From positions 1-64,000 of the forward strand of contig CAZBMD010000006.1 in the NCBI GenBank assembly GCA_964493325.1: DNA of 64,000 bases. The letters are read 5' to 3'. The position numbers and the translations under genes are program-made. Position 1 is the first letter of the stretch. Every line of letters starts with the position of its first letter. Below, one piece after another: positions 17,101-25,997 of the stretch. This DNA is from CAZBMD01 sp964493325. Its GTDB lineage: Bacteria > Babelota > Babeliae > Babelales > RVW-14. Below the pieces are notes generated by a model. The model was given only the letters and a program-made list of their open reading frames with translations, did no database searches and was not told the DNA's origin.

Positions 17101-17881
17101 TAAAATCAAGACGTTTGCGTAAGATAATGTGAGCTCCGATTGCAGCCACGCCGCAGCAAACAAGCATAAGGGTTAAAGATATCCAGAAGTTAATAGATCC
17201 TTCTCCTCCAAAAACGGCGGCTCTAATTCCCTCGCTGGCGTACGTGAGTGGATTAAAAATGGCAATGTAGGCAATAGCTGGATATGACTCTTTGAGCATT
17301 TTTAATGAAAACCAGTAGCATCCAAGGAGCTGCATTGGCGTGTACAAGCGCCGCCAAACATGTGAAAACATGCGGTGGTTGCTAATCAGCGCGCCCAAAA
17401 ATAAATGGAAAAATCCAAAGAAATAACCTGATGCAAAAAGGATGAGGACAAGCTTGTATAGACTAAAGTGCTCGAATTGAAGTTTGCTTCCCAAAAGTAA
17501 TTTACCAATTGGCAGCAAGGTGGTTCCTAGCATTGTTGAATACAGCGCAAAGGTGGTTGCTTTTTGGAAGAAAAAAAGCGAATGGGGTAAGTTGGGTAAC
17601 ACAAGGTACGATTCAATGCTTCTGGTGTTTTCAAGATCATCAAGAAGATTGGATGCAAAACTTATTGCAAGATAAAAAAAACCGGTAGCAAGTGAGCTGA
17701 CCAGCATGAAGCAGCCGTATTGAGCGTCAAGGCCAAAAGTTGGGAGCACATAGCCAAACGTGAAAACCAGCGATGTTGGCCAGATGATCATATTGAGAAC
17801 ATCTCCCTTGAAATCTCGCGAAAAAACATAAAAATCACGTTGCATTAAACGAAAAAAAACTGAGACTTGTTTGTAGTTCAT
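17069..17881 (-). CDS. ABC-2 type transporter permease, orphan copy
   Basis: 270 residues from the ATG at 17881, with TAAGGA five bases upstream; the start is 8 bases after the glycosyltransferase stop. About six transmembrane helices are present. The AIFNPLTYASEGIRAAVFGG segment near the C-terminus is the ABC-2 permease signature. It is a clear paralog of the permease at 45556: shared features are a cytoplasmic N-terminus, the NP[LM]TY..E.IR.AV[FL]G block and the ending KRLDF[IV]. No ATPase gene is adjacent; the one at 46355 may serve both. Its partner gene is a glycosyltransferase, so export of a glycan or glycolipid is possible (inference). It overlaps the convergent gene by 32 bases. Confidence 0.88.
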   Translation of the reverse strand: MNYKQVSVFFRLMQRDFYVFSRDFKGDVLNMIIWPTSLVFTFGYVLPTFGLDAQYGCFMLVSSLATGFFYLAISFASNLLDDLENTRSIESYLVLPNLPHSLFFFQKATTFALYSTMLGTTLLPIGKLLLGSKLQFEHFSLYKLVLILFASGYFFGFFHLFLGALISNHRMFSHVWRRLYTPMQLLGCYWFSLKMLKESYPAIAYIAIFNPLTYASEGIRAAVFGGEGSINFWISLTLMLVCCGVAAIGAHIILRKRLDFIIDYQPIKSH

Positions 17882-17888
17882 AAGGTCC

Positions 17889-19040
17889 TTACTTCTTGCT
17901 GAGCAACTGATATAGCTGCTTATAGCGCTGCACGGTGCTAGCAAGATTATAGTGTGAAATAAGTTGTTCGTTATTTATTTTCATAGTTTGACGCTCAGCT
18001 TTGTTCTTAATAAGCCATTCTAGTGCATTACAAAGAGCTTGCGGGTCATTGGGTGGCACCAGTAAGCCATTAACGGTGTTTGCAAGTACATCGTGCTGCT
18101 CGCCTTGGTTGGTGCTGACAATTGGCAGTCCAAAGCAGAGTGCTTCCAGAAGAGCAATAGACAGCCCCTCGCTGCGCGATGACAACGCAAAACAATCAAA
18201 AAGTGGATAAAATTTTATTGCATCAGACCGAGCCCCAACAAAAACAATCTTATCAGAGATTTGTAATGTTTGTGCAAGACTTTGAAGCTCTTGGTATTCA
18301 GATCCATCACCAACAAGGCATAGCTTTACATGAGCATTAGGTGGTAGCTGCTTTAAAAGCATTGAAAACGCCATAATCAAAATATCATACGATTTGATTG
18401 GCTCAAGCCGCCCAACAGAACCTATGACAAAATCATCGTAATAGAGCCCATAATCTTTTCGTTCCAGCGGCTGGTGGTAAGCAATACTGAGACATTTTTG
18501 CTGATCAACACCATTAGCAATTACGGAAAGTTTTTTAATGATTGCTGGTCGTTGAGCGATAGGCATGCGATTGATAACAGATTTTTGGTAGGCTTGCTGT
18601 ACCGAGTCTGATACTGCAACAAGGGCACTTGCCCACTTAGCGGTCAGAGCATCAAGTCTATTCCGAAAAAAACCCTCGTCCGTAGCGCTACCATGTAGGT
18701 CGCAAATCACAGGGGTTCCTATAATTTTCCCAATGAGACGTCCAAAGATGTTTGCCATCCAGAGCGATGAATGAATGATGTCAGGCTTTAAGCTCTTAAT
18801 CATACGAAATGCTTTGTAAAAAGCCCAGGGGTCGAACCTACACAGCAACCCTGAGATCTGATGCGTCGCTATGCCAAGACGTTCAAGCTGGTGGCGATTT
18901 GGGCCGTCATGAAAATAAAGTATGGTATGAGTGTTTTTAGGTTGGTCTGATTGTTCAGAAGTCAGTGATGTCAGAAAATTTACGAGTGCTGTTTCAGCAC
19001 CACCAATTTTGAGACTTGAAATGAGGTGAACAATCTTCAT
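17889..19040 (-). CDS. group 1 glycosyltransferase (GT4-like)
   Basis: 383 residues from the ATG at 19040; a TTG 24 bases upstream is less likely. The N-terminus KIVHLISSLKIGGAETALVN is the classic GT4 donor-site start. The C-terminal Rossmann domain has VIGSVGRLEPIKSYDILI, LVGDGSEYQELQSLAQTL, VGARSDAIKFYPLFDCFALS and the nucleotide-sugar signature SRSEGLSIALLEALCFGLPI, including the conserved E..G...LEA pattern. It transfers a sugar to a lipid, polysaccharide or protein acceptor at the inner-membrane cytosolic face; the sugar is unknown. Coupled downstream to an ABC-2 permease, it may feed an exported surface glycan (inference). Confidence 0.93.
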   Translation of the reverse strand: MKIVHLISSLKIGGAETALVNFLTSLTSEQSDQPKNTHTILYFHDGPNRHQLERLGIATHQISGLLCRFDPWAFYKAFRMIKSLKPDIIHSSLWMANIFGRLIGKIIGTPVICDLHGSATDEGFFRNRLDALTAKWASALVAVSDSVQQAYQKSVINRMPIAQRPAIIKKLSVIANGVDQQKCLSIAYHQPLERKDYGLYYDDFVIGSVGRLEPIKSYDILIMAFSMLLKQLPPNAHVKLCLVGDGSEYQELQSLAQTLQISDKIVFVGARSDAIKFYPLFDCFALSSRSEGLSIALLEALCFGLPIVSTNQGEQHDVLANTVNGLLVPPNDPQALCNALEWLIKNKAERQTMKINNEQLISHYNLASTVQRYKQLYQLLSKK

Positions 19041-19061
19041 AGTGTAGCTATTCGCTGAAAG

Positions 19062-19105
19062 CAAAAAGATGAGAGAGAGAAAAGTTTCCGGCTTCTCTCT
19101 CTCAT
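19062..19105 (-). terminator. intrinsic terminator after rpoD
   Basis: A perfect 13-bp stem, ATGAGAGAGAGAA (19069-19081) with TTCTCTCTCTCAT (19093-19105), has an 11-base loop. On the minus strand it is followed by CTTTTTGC. It ends the lgt-dnaG-rpoD transcript just before the glycosyltransferase start. Confidence 0.85.
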
Positions 19106-19118
19106 TCAGATCTTGTAA

Positions 19119-21602
19119 TTATTCAAGTGTGTCGTTTGGAGCAATATCAAACTCTTTTTCAAAGAAGGTTTGAAGTTTTTTGCTACGAGATGGGTGTCGA
19201 AGTTTGCGTAATGCTTTGACTTCGATTTGACGAATACGTTCTCTGGTTACCGAGAAATCTTTGCCCACCTCTTCAAGAGTATGTTCGGAGGCAACGTCGA
19301 TACCAAAGCGCATCTTGAGGACTTTTTCTTCACGAGGAGTGAGTGTTTTAAGAACCTCTCGTACTTTTTCTTTGAGGTCATCATTAACAACAGCATCAAC
19401 CGGCGTGTAGTCGTTCTCGTCTTCGATAAAGTCTTTCAAATAGGTATCATCGCTGTCACCAACAGGAGTTTCAAGCGAAACAGGCTCACGAGAAATTTTG
19501 ATGATGTTTTTGATTTTTTTCTCATCAAGATTTAACTCTTTAGCAAGCTCGGTATAACTTGGCTCACGGCTGAACTCTTGCACGTAGGCGCGGGTGATCT
19601 TGTTGATTTTGCTCAAGGTTTCGACCATGTGTACAGGTACGCGAATGGTACGAGACTGGTCTGCAATCGCGCGAGTAATTGCTTGTCTTATCCACCATGT
19701 TGCATAGGTTGAAAATTTAAATCCTCGTTCGAATTCAAATTTTTCAACAGCTTTCAACAGACCAATGTTCCCTTCCTGAATCAAATCAAGAAAGTGAAGT
19801 CCTCGGTTGATGTATTTTTTTGCAATGTTGACAACAAGGCGCAAGTTGGCTCGAGCAAGGTCATCTTTTGCAAGTTTATCTTTCTTTTGAGCAACGAGCA
19901 GTTGTCTATAAAGTTTGAGCATGCGCTCTTTAGAAAGCCCTGATTCAGATTCTGTCTTTTTAATAAGTTTAGTTGAGCTGCGGACCGTGCTTTCAAGAAT
20001 TGCAATCTGCTCAAGATCATCTTCAGTCGGTTTTTTGACGTTGCGATAAAATTGCAACTTGTTTTCGCAAACCTTGATTTCGTCATCTTTTTCTTGAACT
20101 TTGGCAACAAATTTTTCAATTTTTTTGCCAAGTTTACGAATTTGTTTATTCGAAATCTTGATTGCACGAATATGATCAACAATTTTATTTTTATTTTCTT
20201 CGACTTTGGCTAGCATCTCTCGCTTTTTATCTTCTTGAGAAAGAAGATTTCGATATGAGCGATAAATTTTATCTTCATTCGCAACGATCTCTTTAATTTT
20301 AGTGAGCATAGCGATGAATTTTTGTTTCTCTTCTTCAAATTTTGGTGAGTTGTCCTCGTCAAAATCAGAGAATTGAATTACATCTTTAAGGAAGATTGGA
20401 TCGCGCGAAACGCGTTCTTCCATGCCCATAAATTCTTTGGCTACAAAGGGAAATTGAGCAACAGCATCAATTGATTCTTTTTTGCCTTCAGCAATTTTAT
20501 CTGCGATAACTTTTTCGGTTACCTTATTGAGCAGAGGAATTTTCCCAATTTCTTTGAGGTATAATTTTACTGGATCATTCAATTGGCTTGGCTCGGCAAG
20601 GCCACGAAGTCGCTCGGCTTCTTTTTCAGCGTAAAAATCATCATCTGATAATTCGGTAGAAAGCTCAGCACCTTCAAGTGATGATTCAAGATCTGGTTTA
20701 ACACCTGCAAATCGTGATGATTCTTCACCTTCAATGAGTACATCAAAGTCATCGCCAGCAGCATCAAGCTCTTCTTGTGAAATCAGATCGATGTTTTCTC
20801 TTTCAAAAAGCCGCAAAAGTTCGTTAGCGTCTTCTTCGCTCAACTTATGCTTTTGGTTGAAGGCTATGACTTCTTCATATGTTAAAACGCCGTCTGTGCG
20901 ACCTTTTTCAATAAATACATCAATTTGTTTTTCGATGCTTTTTAGTGAAGAGCCAGTTTCTTCTTGCGGATTGGTGATCGATTCATCAATAACGAGCGCT
21001 TCGTCTGGAATTTCTTCAAGCCGAAGATTGTCTTCATCGATTGGTGAGGATAATTTTTCAACAGTCGATGCCGCCTTTTTTGCACTTTCACCGGCGCGCT
21101 GCTTAGTTTTGTTGCCAGCATCTACTTCTTTTTTTTCTACAATAATTTTTGCGGTAGGTTCTTCAGATTTTTTTGCAGTAACCGCAGGAGTTTTTACTTT
21201 GGCCGTAGTAACAGGTTTTTTTGTAACTGCAGCTGTAATTTCTTTTTGATTAACGGCTTTGGTACCAGGGGCTTTTTGTGCCGGTTTTTTAGTAACGGTA
21301 CTTTTAGAAGCAACTGTCTTAACCGGGGCAGCAATAATTTTTTTTGCTACAGCAGCTTTTGGCTTAGCTATGATTTTTTTGGCTACAGCAGTTTTTTTAG
21401 CTGGAGCTGCTTGTTTTTTTATTACTGTTTTTGCAGGGCGTGCAGCTTTTTTAACTAACTTTTTAGGAGCTGTCTTTTTTGATTTTGTTGTTCGAACAGC
21501 TGTTTTGGGTGTAGCTTTTTTAACCGCACTTTTTGTGGTTTTTTTAGACGATTTTTTCGCTACTGTTTTTTTTACAGTTAACTTTTTTTTATTTTTTGTC
21601 AT
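19119..21602 (-). CDS. rpoD: primary RNA polymerase sigma factor with histone-H1-like N-terminal tail
   Basis: 827 residues, longer than typical RpoD (about 600). The C-terminal half is a full sigma-70: region 1.2 (DPVKLYLKEIGKIPLLN), region 2 (ANLRLVVNIAKKYINRGLHF, then DLIQEGNIGLLKAVEKFEFE and KFSTYATWWIRQAI), region 3, and region 4 (TLEEVGKDFSVTRERIRQIE). A region 1.1-like fold lies near residues 222-282. Residues 1 to about 185 are a Lys/Ala/Pro/Thr tail with repeats such as VAKKIIAKPKAAVAKKIIA, like histone H1 C-terminal tails. That extension could bind DNA or RNA non-specifically (inference). The start overlaps the dnaG stop as ATGA, with AGGGGA inside dnaG. Confidence 0.97.
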   Translation of the reverse strand: MTKNKKKLTVKKTVAKKSSKKTTKSAVKKATPKTAVRTTKSKKTAPKKLVKKAARPAKTVIKKQAAPAKKTAVAKKIIAKPKAAVAKKIIAAPVKTVASKSTVTKKPAQKAPGTKAVNQKEITAAVTKKPVTTAKVKTPAVTAKKSEEPTAKIIVEKKEVDAGNKTKQRAGESAKKAASTVEKLSSPIDEDNLRLEEIPDEALVIDESITNPQEETGSSLKSIEKQIDVFIEKGRTDGVLTYEEVIAFNQKHKLSEEDANELLRLFERENIDLISQEELDAAGDDFDVLIEGEESSRFAGVKPDLESSLEGAELSTELSDDDFYAEKEAERLRGLAEPSQLNDPVKLYLKEIGKIPLLNKVTEKVIADKIAEGKKESIDAVAQFPFVAKEFMGMEERVSRDPIFLKDVIQFSDFDEDNSPKFEEEKQKFIAMLTKIKEIVANEDKIYRSYRNLLSQEDKKREMLAKVEENKNKIVDHIRAIKISNKQIRKLGKKIEKFVAKVQEKDDEIKVCENKLQFYRNVKKPTEDDLEQIAILESTVRSSTKLIKKTESESGLSKERMLKLYRQLLVAQKKDKLAKDDLARANLRLVVNIAKKYINRGLHFLDLIQEGNIGLLKAVEKFEFERGFKFSTYATWWIRQAITRAIADQSRTIRVPVHMVETLSKINKITRAYVQEFSREPSYTELAKELNLDEKKIKNIIKISREPVSLETPVGDSDDTYLKDFIEDENDYTPVDAVVNDDLKEKVREVLKTLTPREEKVLKMRFGIDVASEHTLEEVGKDFSVTRERIRQIEVKALRKLRHPSRSKKLQTFFEKEFDIAPNDTLE

Positions 21603-23416
21603 ACAAGTCCCCTAGTTTGGATCCCCTGCTTAAGCTTCGAGAATAAATTAAATAATTCACTCAATCGTACGGTATTGGCATTTTCTGTTGCCGTGAGCAT
21701 TTGAGCCTTTAGGTCTCTGACGATATGCTTCCAGTTGTGTTTACAGAAGTGAAAAATAAGCTGATTAAAAAGCTCAGTAGAAAGTACCTCTTCGAATTGC
21801 ATACTGATCCTTATTACCCATTCTTTTTCTTCTTCATCAATAGTTTCAAGAAAAGAACCAAAAAAATTTTTGCGGTCCGGGCTGCGTTCAAGCAAAAGGT
21901 CAAGATGTCGTAAGAGTTTTTGAAAGTGCTGTGAAAAATACGGCACCAATTCTGGCTCGATTGTCAGTCTCTTATCTTTTTCACCAAGGCTACTGCTAAC
22001 TATAGCAGAAAAGATCTTTTCTTCTAGTAAAGAAATTTCATTTCCCCCTGTTTGAACAGTCAAAGCTTCGGTTTGTACCTCTGGTTCTTTGCCCTCAGCT
22101 TGTGCCTCATAATAATGCTGTTGGTTTTTGCGCTGAGAGTTTTTAGAAAGCCCTCCTTTGAGCGACTGAAAAGGGATTTGTAGGATGCTGCTGGCTTCTT
22201 GGAGGAGCAAATCTTGTTTGATAGGGTCTGATAGATTGCCGATCAGTTGGAGAATTTTTTCAATCAGCGTCATCTTTTGGGCCAGGGATTTGGTGAAAAA
22301 GTTTGATCCAAGACTTTCAATGAAGAAGCTGAAGATATCTCGAGCATGAGGAATCATTGCATCTAAACTGCTGCCTTTGCTCAAAAATGACGCAGGGTCT
22401 TCGTTTGCGGGGAGTTTTATAACATACAGTTCAAGGTTAACCTCAAAACAAAGCTCTGCCATGCGCAAAATGGCCTTTTGGCCTGCCTGGTCACCATCGT
22501 ACAGGATATAAAGCTTGTCGCAGTAGCGAGCAACAGTCTTGAGATGTTCTTGCGTGCAAGCGGTTCCAAGGGTGGCAACAGTATTGATATAGCCGTGTTG
22601 GGCCATGGTTACGCAGTCCATATATCCTTCAACCAAGAAGGCGAATGAACTGTCTTGCATAGCTTTTTTTGCTAAATCGAGGCCAAAAAGAAGCTTTCCT
22701 TTGACAAATCCATCGTTTTCTTTGCTGTTGTAGTACTTTGGTCGTTCGTCTCCGGGTCTAAAAATTCTTCCTCCAAAACCGCAACAGCGTCCCATGTTGT
22801 CCCTGATTGGGAATAGAATGCGTTCCTCAAAGGGAGAATACAGAGCGGATTTTCCGTCCATGACAATGCCAGATTCCAGCAACTCTTTAGTCAAAATGTT
22901 CTTTTTGCCAAGATCCTTAATAAGGTGGTTCATCTGCATGCTGCCGCCTGGTAGGTAACCAATCTGAAACATTTTGATAAGTTCGGGGCCGATTTTACGG
23001 TTGGCAAGATAGGCAAGAGCGCTTTGGTTATTTAAGAGTTGCGCATTTGCCCACTCTGCAAATGTTTTGCAAACGCGAAAATAGGATTCTCGATCTTCGC
23101 TGTTTAAAAGCATCGAAGCGCTTTGCTTTAAAAGTTGATCTGGAATTTTAAGGCTGTACTGATCAATAAGTTGGCGAGCGGCTTCGATTTGTGAAAGATT
23201 TTCTTTTTTTGCAGTGAAAGCAATCAAGTCGCCACTGGTGTGGCAGCCGAAGCAATAGAAAATTTGCTTGTCGGGGCTGACGGTAAATGATGCATCTGTT
23301 TCGCTATGAAAAGGGCAAGGGCCTTTCCAGTAGGTTCCAGCTGGCTTGAGTTGTACATGTTCACCAATTACATCAAGAATCGACACTTGGTTTTTTATAT
23401 AGTTAAAAAGAGACAT
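21599..23416 (-). CDS. dnaG: DNA primase
   Basis: 605 residues from the ATG at 23416. It synthesises RNA primers for lagging-strand replication. The N-terminal zinc finger is CPFHSETDASFTVSPDKQ followed by FYCFGCHTSGD (CHC2 type). The catalytic core includes EERILFPIRDNMGRCCGFGG and the Toprim motif LVEGYMDCVTMAQHG with downstream YDGDQAGQKA. The C-terminal helicase-interacting region is less conserved. It starts 10 bases after the lgt stop and overlaps rpoD by four bases (ATGA), preserving the dnaG-rpoD part of the macromolecular synthesis operon. An in-frame TTG at 23461 would overlap lgt and is less likely. Confidence 0.97.
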   Translation of the reverse strand: MSLFNYIKNQVSILDVIGEHVQLKPAGTYWKGPCPFHSETDASFTVSPDKQIFYCFGCHTSGDLIAFTAKKENLSQIEAARQLIDQYSLKIPDQLLKQSASMLLNSEDRESYFRVCKTFAEWANAQLLNNQSALAYLANRKIGPELIKMFQIGYLPGGSMQMNHLIKDLGKKNILTKELLESGIVMDGKSALYSPFEERILFPIRDNMGRCCGFGGRIFRPGDERPKYYNSKENDGFVKGKLLFGLDLAKKAMQDSSFAFLVEGYMDCVTMAQHGYINTVATLGTACTQEHLKTVARYCDKLYILYDGDQAGQKAILRMAELCFEVNLELYVIKLPANEDPASFLSKGSSLDAMIPHARDIFSFFIESLGSNFFTKSLAQKMTLIEKILQLIGNLSDPIKQDLLLQEASSILQIPFQSLKGGLSKNSQRKNQQHYYEAQAEGKEPEVQTEALTVQTGGNEISLLEEKIFSAIVSSSLGEKDKRLTIEPELVPYFSQHFQKLLRHLDLLLERSPDRKNFFGSFLETIDEEEKEWVIRISMQFEEVLSTELFNQLIFHFCKHNWKHIVRDLKAQMLTATENANTVRLSELFNLFSKLKQGIQTRGLV

Positions 23417-23426
23417 AACGCTTTGG

Positions 23427-24227
23427 CTAACGATTTTTACGGATGGTCCAAACAAATCCAATTATCGACAATACAAGGAGCACAAGTGAAAAAAGTTGTG
23501 GCTGTGAAAGGGTAATTGGCTGGCCAAAAAAGGTCAAGAAGGTTTGAAGATCTTCGCGGTCGCCGCGCCAGAAATCAATAAAAAACCGAGCTGCGCTTTC
23601 AAGGACAAGAAATAGTAGGATGCTTGCCCCTGGCGTTGATTTTGCCCATCGATAAAAATAAAAAATAGAAACAAAAATAAGTAGCGAGGCAAGGCTCATA
23701 TAAAGCTGAGTGGGAAGCAGTGGGACATGTAAATATGGACAGAACCCTTCAGGATCAGTAAATACAACTGAAAGCAAAGCATTTTTACCGGCAATTGCTC
23801 CATAGCAACAGCCAGACAAAAGGCATCCAATGCGAGCTATGGCCTGCATCAGTGGTGCGTAAATGGCGCAGACATCCAAAAGGGGCAAAACGGGTATCCG
23901 GTGAATAAAAAGGTATGCGGGGACCACTACCAGAACTCCAACAACGCCGCCGATAAGGGTAAGTCCGCCAATCCATGGATAAAAAATTTCAAAAAATCGG
24001 CCCTCAAAGTCTTGAAGGTGCGTTATGACAAATAAAAATCGTCCGCCGGTGATGGCTGCCAAAAAGCCTGCAAAGAGAACGTTGAAATATTGTTCCATGG
24101 TGAGACATTTTTGTCGCACCGGGTGATTGATTGTGCAGAGTAAAAATACCAAAAAACCAAGAGCAATCATTGCCCCGTAGCCATAAATCCACAATGGACC
24201 ATATAGATGAAAAAGACGTGGGTACAT
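23427..24227 (-). CDS. lgt: prolipoprotein diacylglyceryl transferase
   Basis: 266 residues with about seven membrane segments. Lgt transfers diacylglycerol from phosphatidylglycerol to the lipobox Cys of prelipoproteins in the inner membrane. Family features include an early YGPLWIYGYGAMIALGF segment, an FYPWIGGLTLIGGVVGVLV segment (family H-x-GGL...GG type) and the signature ARIGCLLSGCCYG. It heads the lgt-dnaG-rpoD operon with AAAGGA six bases before the ATG. Its presence means true lipoproteins are made, supporting lipobox reading at 47114. Some normally strict residues vary (ARIGC in place of GRIGN or GRLGN), typical of a divergent lineage. Confidence 0.92.
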   Translation of the reverse strand: MYPRLFHLYGPLWIYGYGAMIALGFLVFLLCTINHPVRQKCLTMEQYFNVLFAGFLAAITGGRFLFVITHLQDFEGRFFEIFYPWIGGLTLIGGVVGVLVVVPAYLFIHRIPVLPLLDVCAIYAPLMQAIARIGCLLSGCCYGAIAGKNALLSVVFTDPEGFCPYLHVPLLPTQLYMSLASLLIFVSIFYFYRWAKSTPGASILLFLVLESAARFFIDFWRGDREDLQTFLTFFGQPITLSQPQLFSLVLLVLSIIGFVWTIRKNR

Positions 24228-24417
24228 AATTAATCCTTTCTAAAAAATAGGTCTTCAGCTTAGTTCGGTTTATTTGGAGGAGCAAGCGTTTATACAAGAA
24301 TGTGCTCAAAAAAATGCTCTGTTCTGAGGGCAGAAAAATTAAAGCTGCTTGTGTTTATTGTTCTTTTTAACTAAAATCCAATAGCTATTTTCTTATTGAA
24401 TTTTATGAAGGTTAAAA

Positions 24418-25506
24418 ATGTTGCGATTAAATAAAGTCTTAAAACTTCTTTTTTTAGTAAGTATGTTTAGTGGGTTACGTGCACATGAAGAAGTGCCGAC
24501 AAAAGAGCTGAGCCCCGTTGCGCAAGAGCTTGTTAACCTGAGAAAAAATGATCCTGATATTAGCAAGCGTTTTTCGTTTAAATCTGCTGATGTTAAATAC
24601 TATTTGAGTTTGATTGATCTTTGTGAGTACATTGATACCAAGCATTCAACGTTTGAAAAAATCACTCAGCACTTTTTCTTGAATCTCATAACCCCGCTTA
24701 GAGGCCTTATTTTGTTGCCTCCAGAAAAAGCTCCAAAGTTGCATAGTATCATCGCAGATCTTTGTCAAAAAATGAACGTTCCTCATCCAGCAGTTTTTGT
24801 TGTTGGAGATGTAGAATTTTTTAATGCATTTGCTTGCTCTTTTTCGCCATCATTGTCGCTTATTGCGGTTGGTGAAAAAATGGTATCAACGCTTTCAGAA
24901 AAAGAGTTGCGAGCTGTTTTAGCGCACGAGCTTGCGCACATCAAGCACAACCATGTTGTAAAAAAGATGGCAGTTGGCCTTGGGGCTGTGAGTTTGTTTC
25001 TTTGGGGGTATTACAATTTTATCCAATGGTGTGGTGATGCGCCTGTGGAATATGAGACGTGCAATTATAAAAATCAGCACATAAAAACTGTTGAACCATC
25101 AAAAAAGCATTATGGAGCGTACGCAGTTGTTGGTATTGCAGGTTGTTTGGGTCTTGGAGTGCTAGCAGATAAGCTCTCCCGTCGGTGCGAAAAAGAGGCT
25201 GATTTAACAGCTCTTGCAACTACCAATGATCCAGATTCAATGATTGGTTTTCTTGATAGCACTGCTCAATTCTATCGAGATTATGCTGCAATTTATCAGG
25301 AAGAATTTGCATATCTTGAGGATAAGGTAAAAACGTTTAGTCAGCGCCATCCGTCCTTTGGTAATTTTTTAAGCGATAGAATTAATTTATATAAACAATT
25401 AGCGCTTAGCCAACTTGATGAGAACAAAGAGTCAGCAACACACCCTTCAATTGAGGCTCGTAAAGAGTATATTCGCCAATATTACAAAACAAATGAGACT
25501 AATTAG
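24418..25506 (+). CDS. M48-family zinc metallopeptidase, secreted or membrane-bound
   Basis: 362 residues with an N-terminal signal peptide (LKLLFLVSMFSGLRA). The zinc motif HELAH lies at residues 170-174 in AVLAHELAHIKHNHV, and the third ligand is Glu258 in SRRCEKEAD. Two hydrophobic segments (about 185-200 and 235-250) flank a loop between the motifs, as in HtpX/Oma1-type proteases. M48 enzymes degrade misfolded membrane or periplasmic proteins. AAGG precedes the ATG by six bases. The gene is divergent from lgt. Whether it is HtpX- or BepA-like cannot be settled; no TPR domain follows, which argues against BepA. Confidence 0.9.
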   Translation: MLRLNKVLKLLFLVSMFSGLRAHEEVPTKELSPVAQELVNLRKNDPDISKRFSFKSADVKYYLSLIDLCEYIDTKHSTFEKITQHFFLNLITPLRGLILLPPEKAPKLHSIIADLCQKMNVPHPAVFVVGDVEFFNAFACSFSPSLSLIAVGEKMVSTLSEKELRAVLAHELAHIKHNHVVKKMAVGLGAVSLFLWGYYNFIQWCGDAPVEYETCNYKNQHIKTVEPSKKHYGAYAVVGIAGCLGLGVLADKLSRRCEKEADLTALATTNDPDSMIGFLDSTAQFYRDYAAIYQEEFAYLEDKVKTFSQRHPSFGNFLSDRINLYKQLALSQLDENKESATHPSIEARKEYIRQYYKTNETN

Positions 25507-25661
25507 AAAAAATATTTATCGCTAATCGTTTGATTGGCAGGCTTTTTCTGCAACAACATGCTTATTTGTAGCTAAAAATACCAGCTATTTTTATTGCTAT
25601 TTTTTCTTGTTTTTATATCATTGCCTCCGTTGTATTTGATCTGTTTTTCATGGAGTGTTTG

Positions 25662-25997
25662 ATGTTGAAAAAGTTATTAGGATTGATACTTGTCTGTGGT
25701 CATGTTGCTGCGGCTCCCGTTACTATTGAATCTCTTAATGCGGAGTATCAGGTTGATGAGGTATCAAAATTATATCAACAGTTAAAGATGAATGATTGTA
25801 GCAAGGAAGAATTTGTTAAGATTCTGCAGCATGTAATGCATGAAAATTTTGCCAATGAATCTAGCATACAATCTCTTTCAGTGACTGAGTGGTTGAAAAA
25901 AGCTGCAAGCGGTGCTTTTATGGGCTTAGGAGCGGCGTTAGCTCTTCGGATGGCTGTTGATTTGGGGATTTTTTGCTTCAAGCAATCAATCAAGTAG
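25662..25997 (+). CDS. small secreted or membrane protein, unknown function
   Basis: 111 residues from the ATG at 25662, preceded by GGAG at 6 bases; an ATG 12 bases upstream has no ribosome site. The signal peptide (LKKLLGLILVCGHVAA) is followed by about 55 polar residues, then a Gly/Ala-rich transmembrane helix (ASGAFMGLGAALALRMAVDL) near the C-terminus. No family was recognised. Its last 8 bases overlap the convergent murG gene. Confidence 0.7.
   Translation: MLKKLLGLILVCGHVAAAPVTIESLNAEYQVDEVSKLYQQLKMNDCSKEEFVKILQHVMHENFANESSIQSLSVTEWLKKAASGAFMGLGAALALRMAVDLGIFCFKQSIK

Noticed and set aside
19941..20182. Minus- and plus-strand open frames inside rpoD, dnaG and the large secreted-protein genes.
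   Set aside because: They are out-of-frame shadows with no ribosome sites or domain matches.
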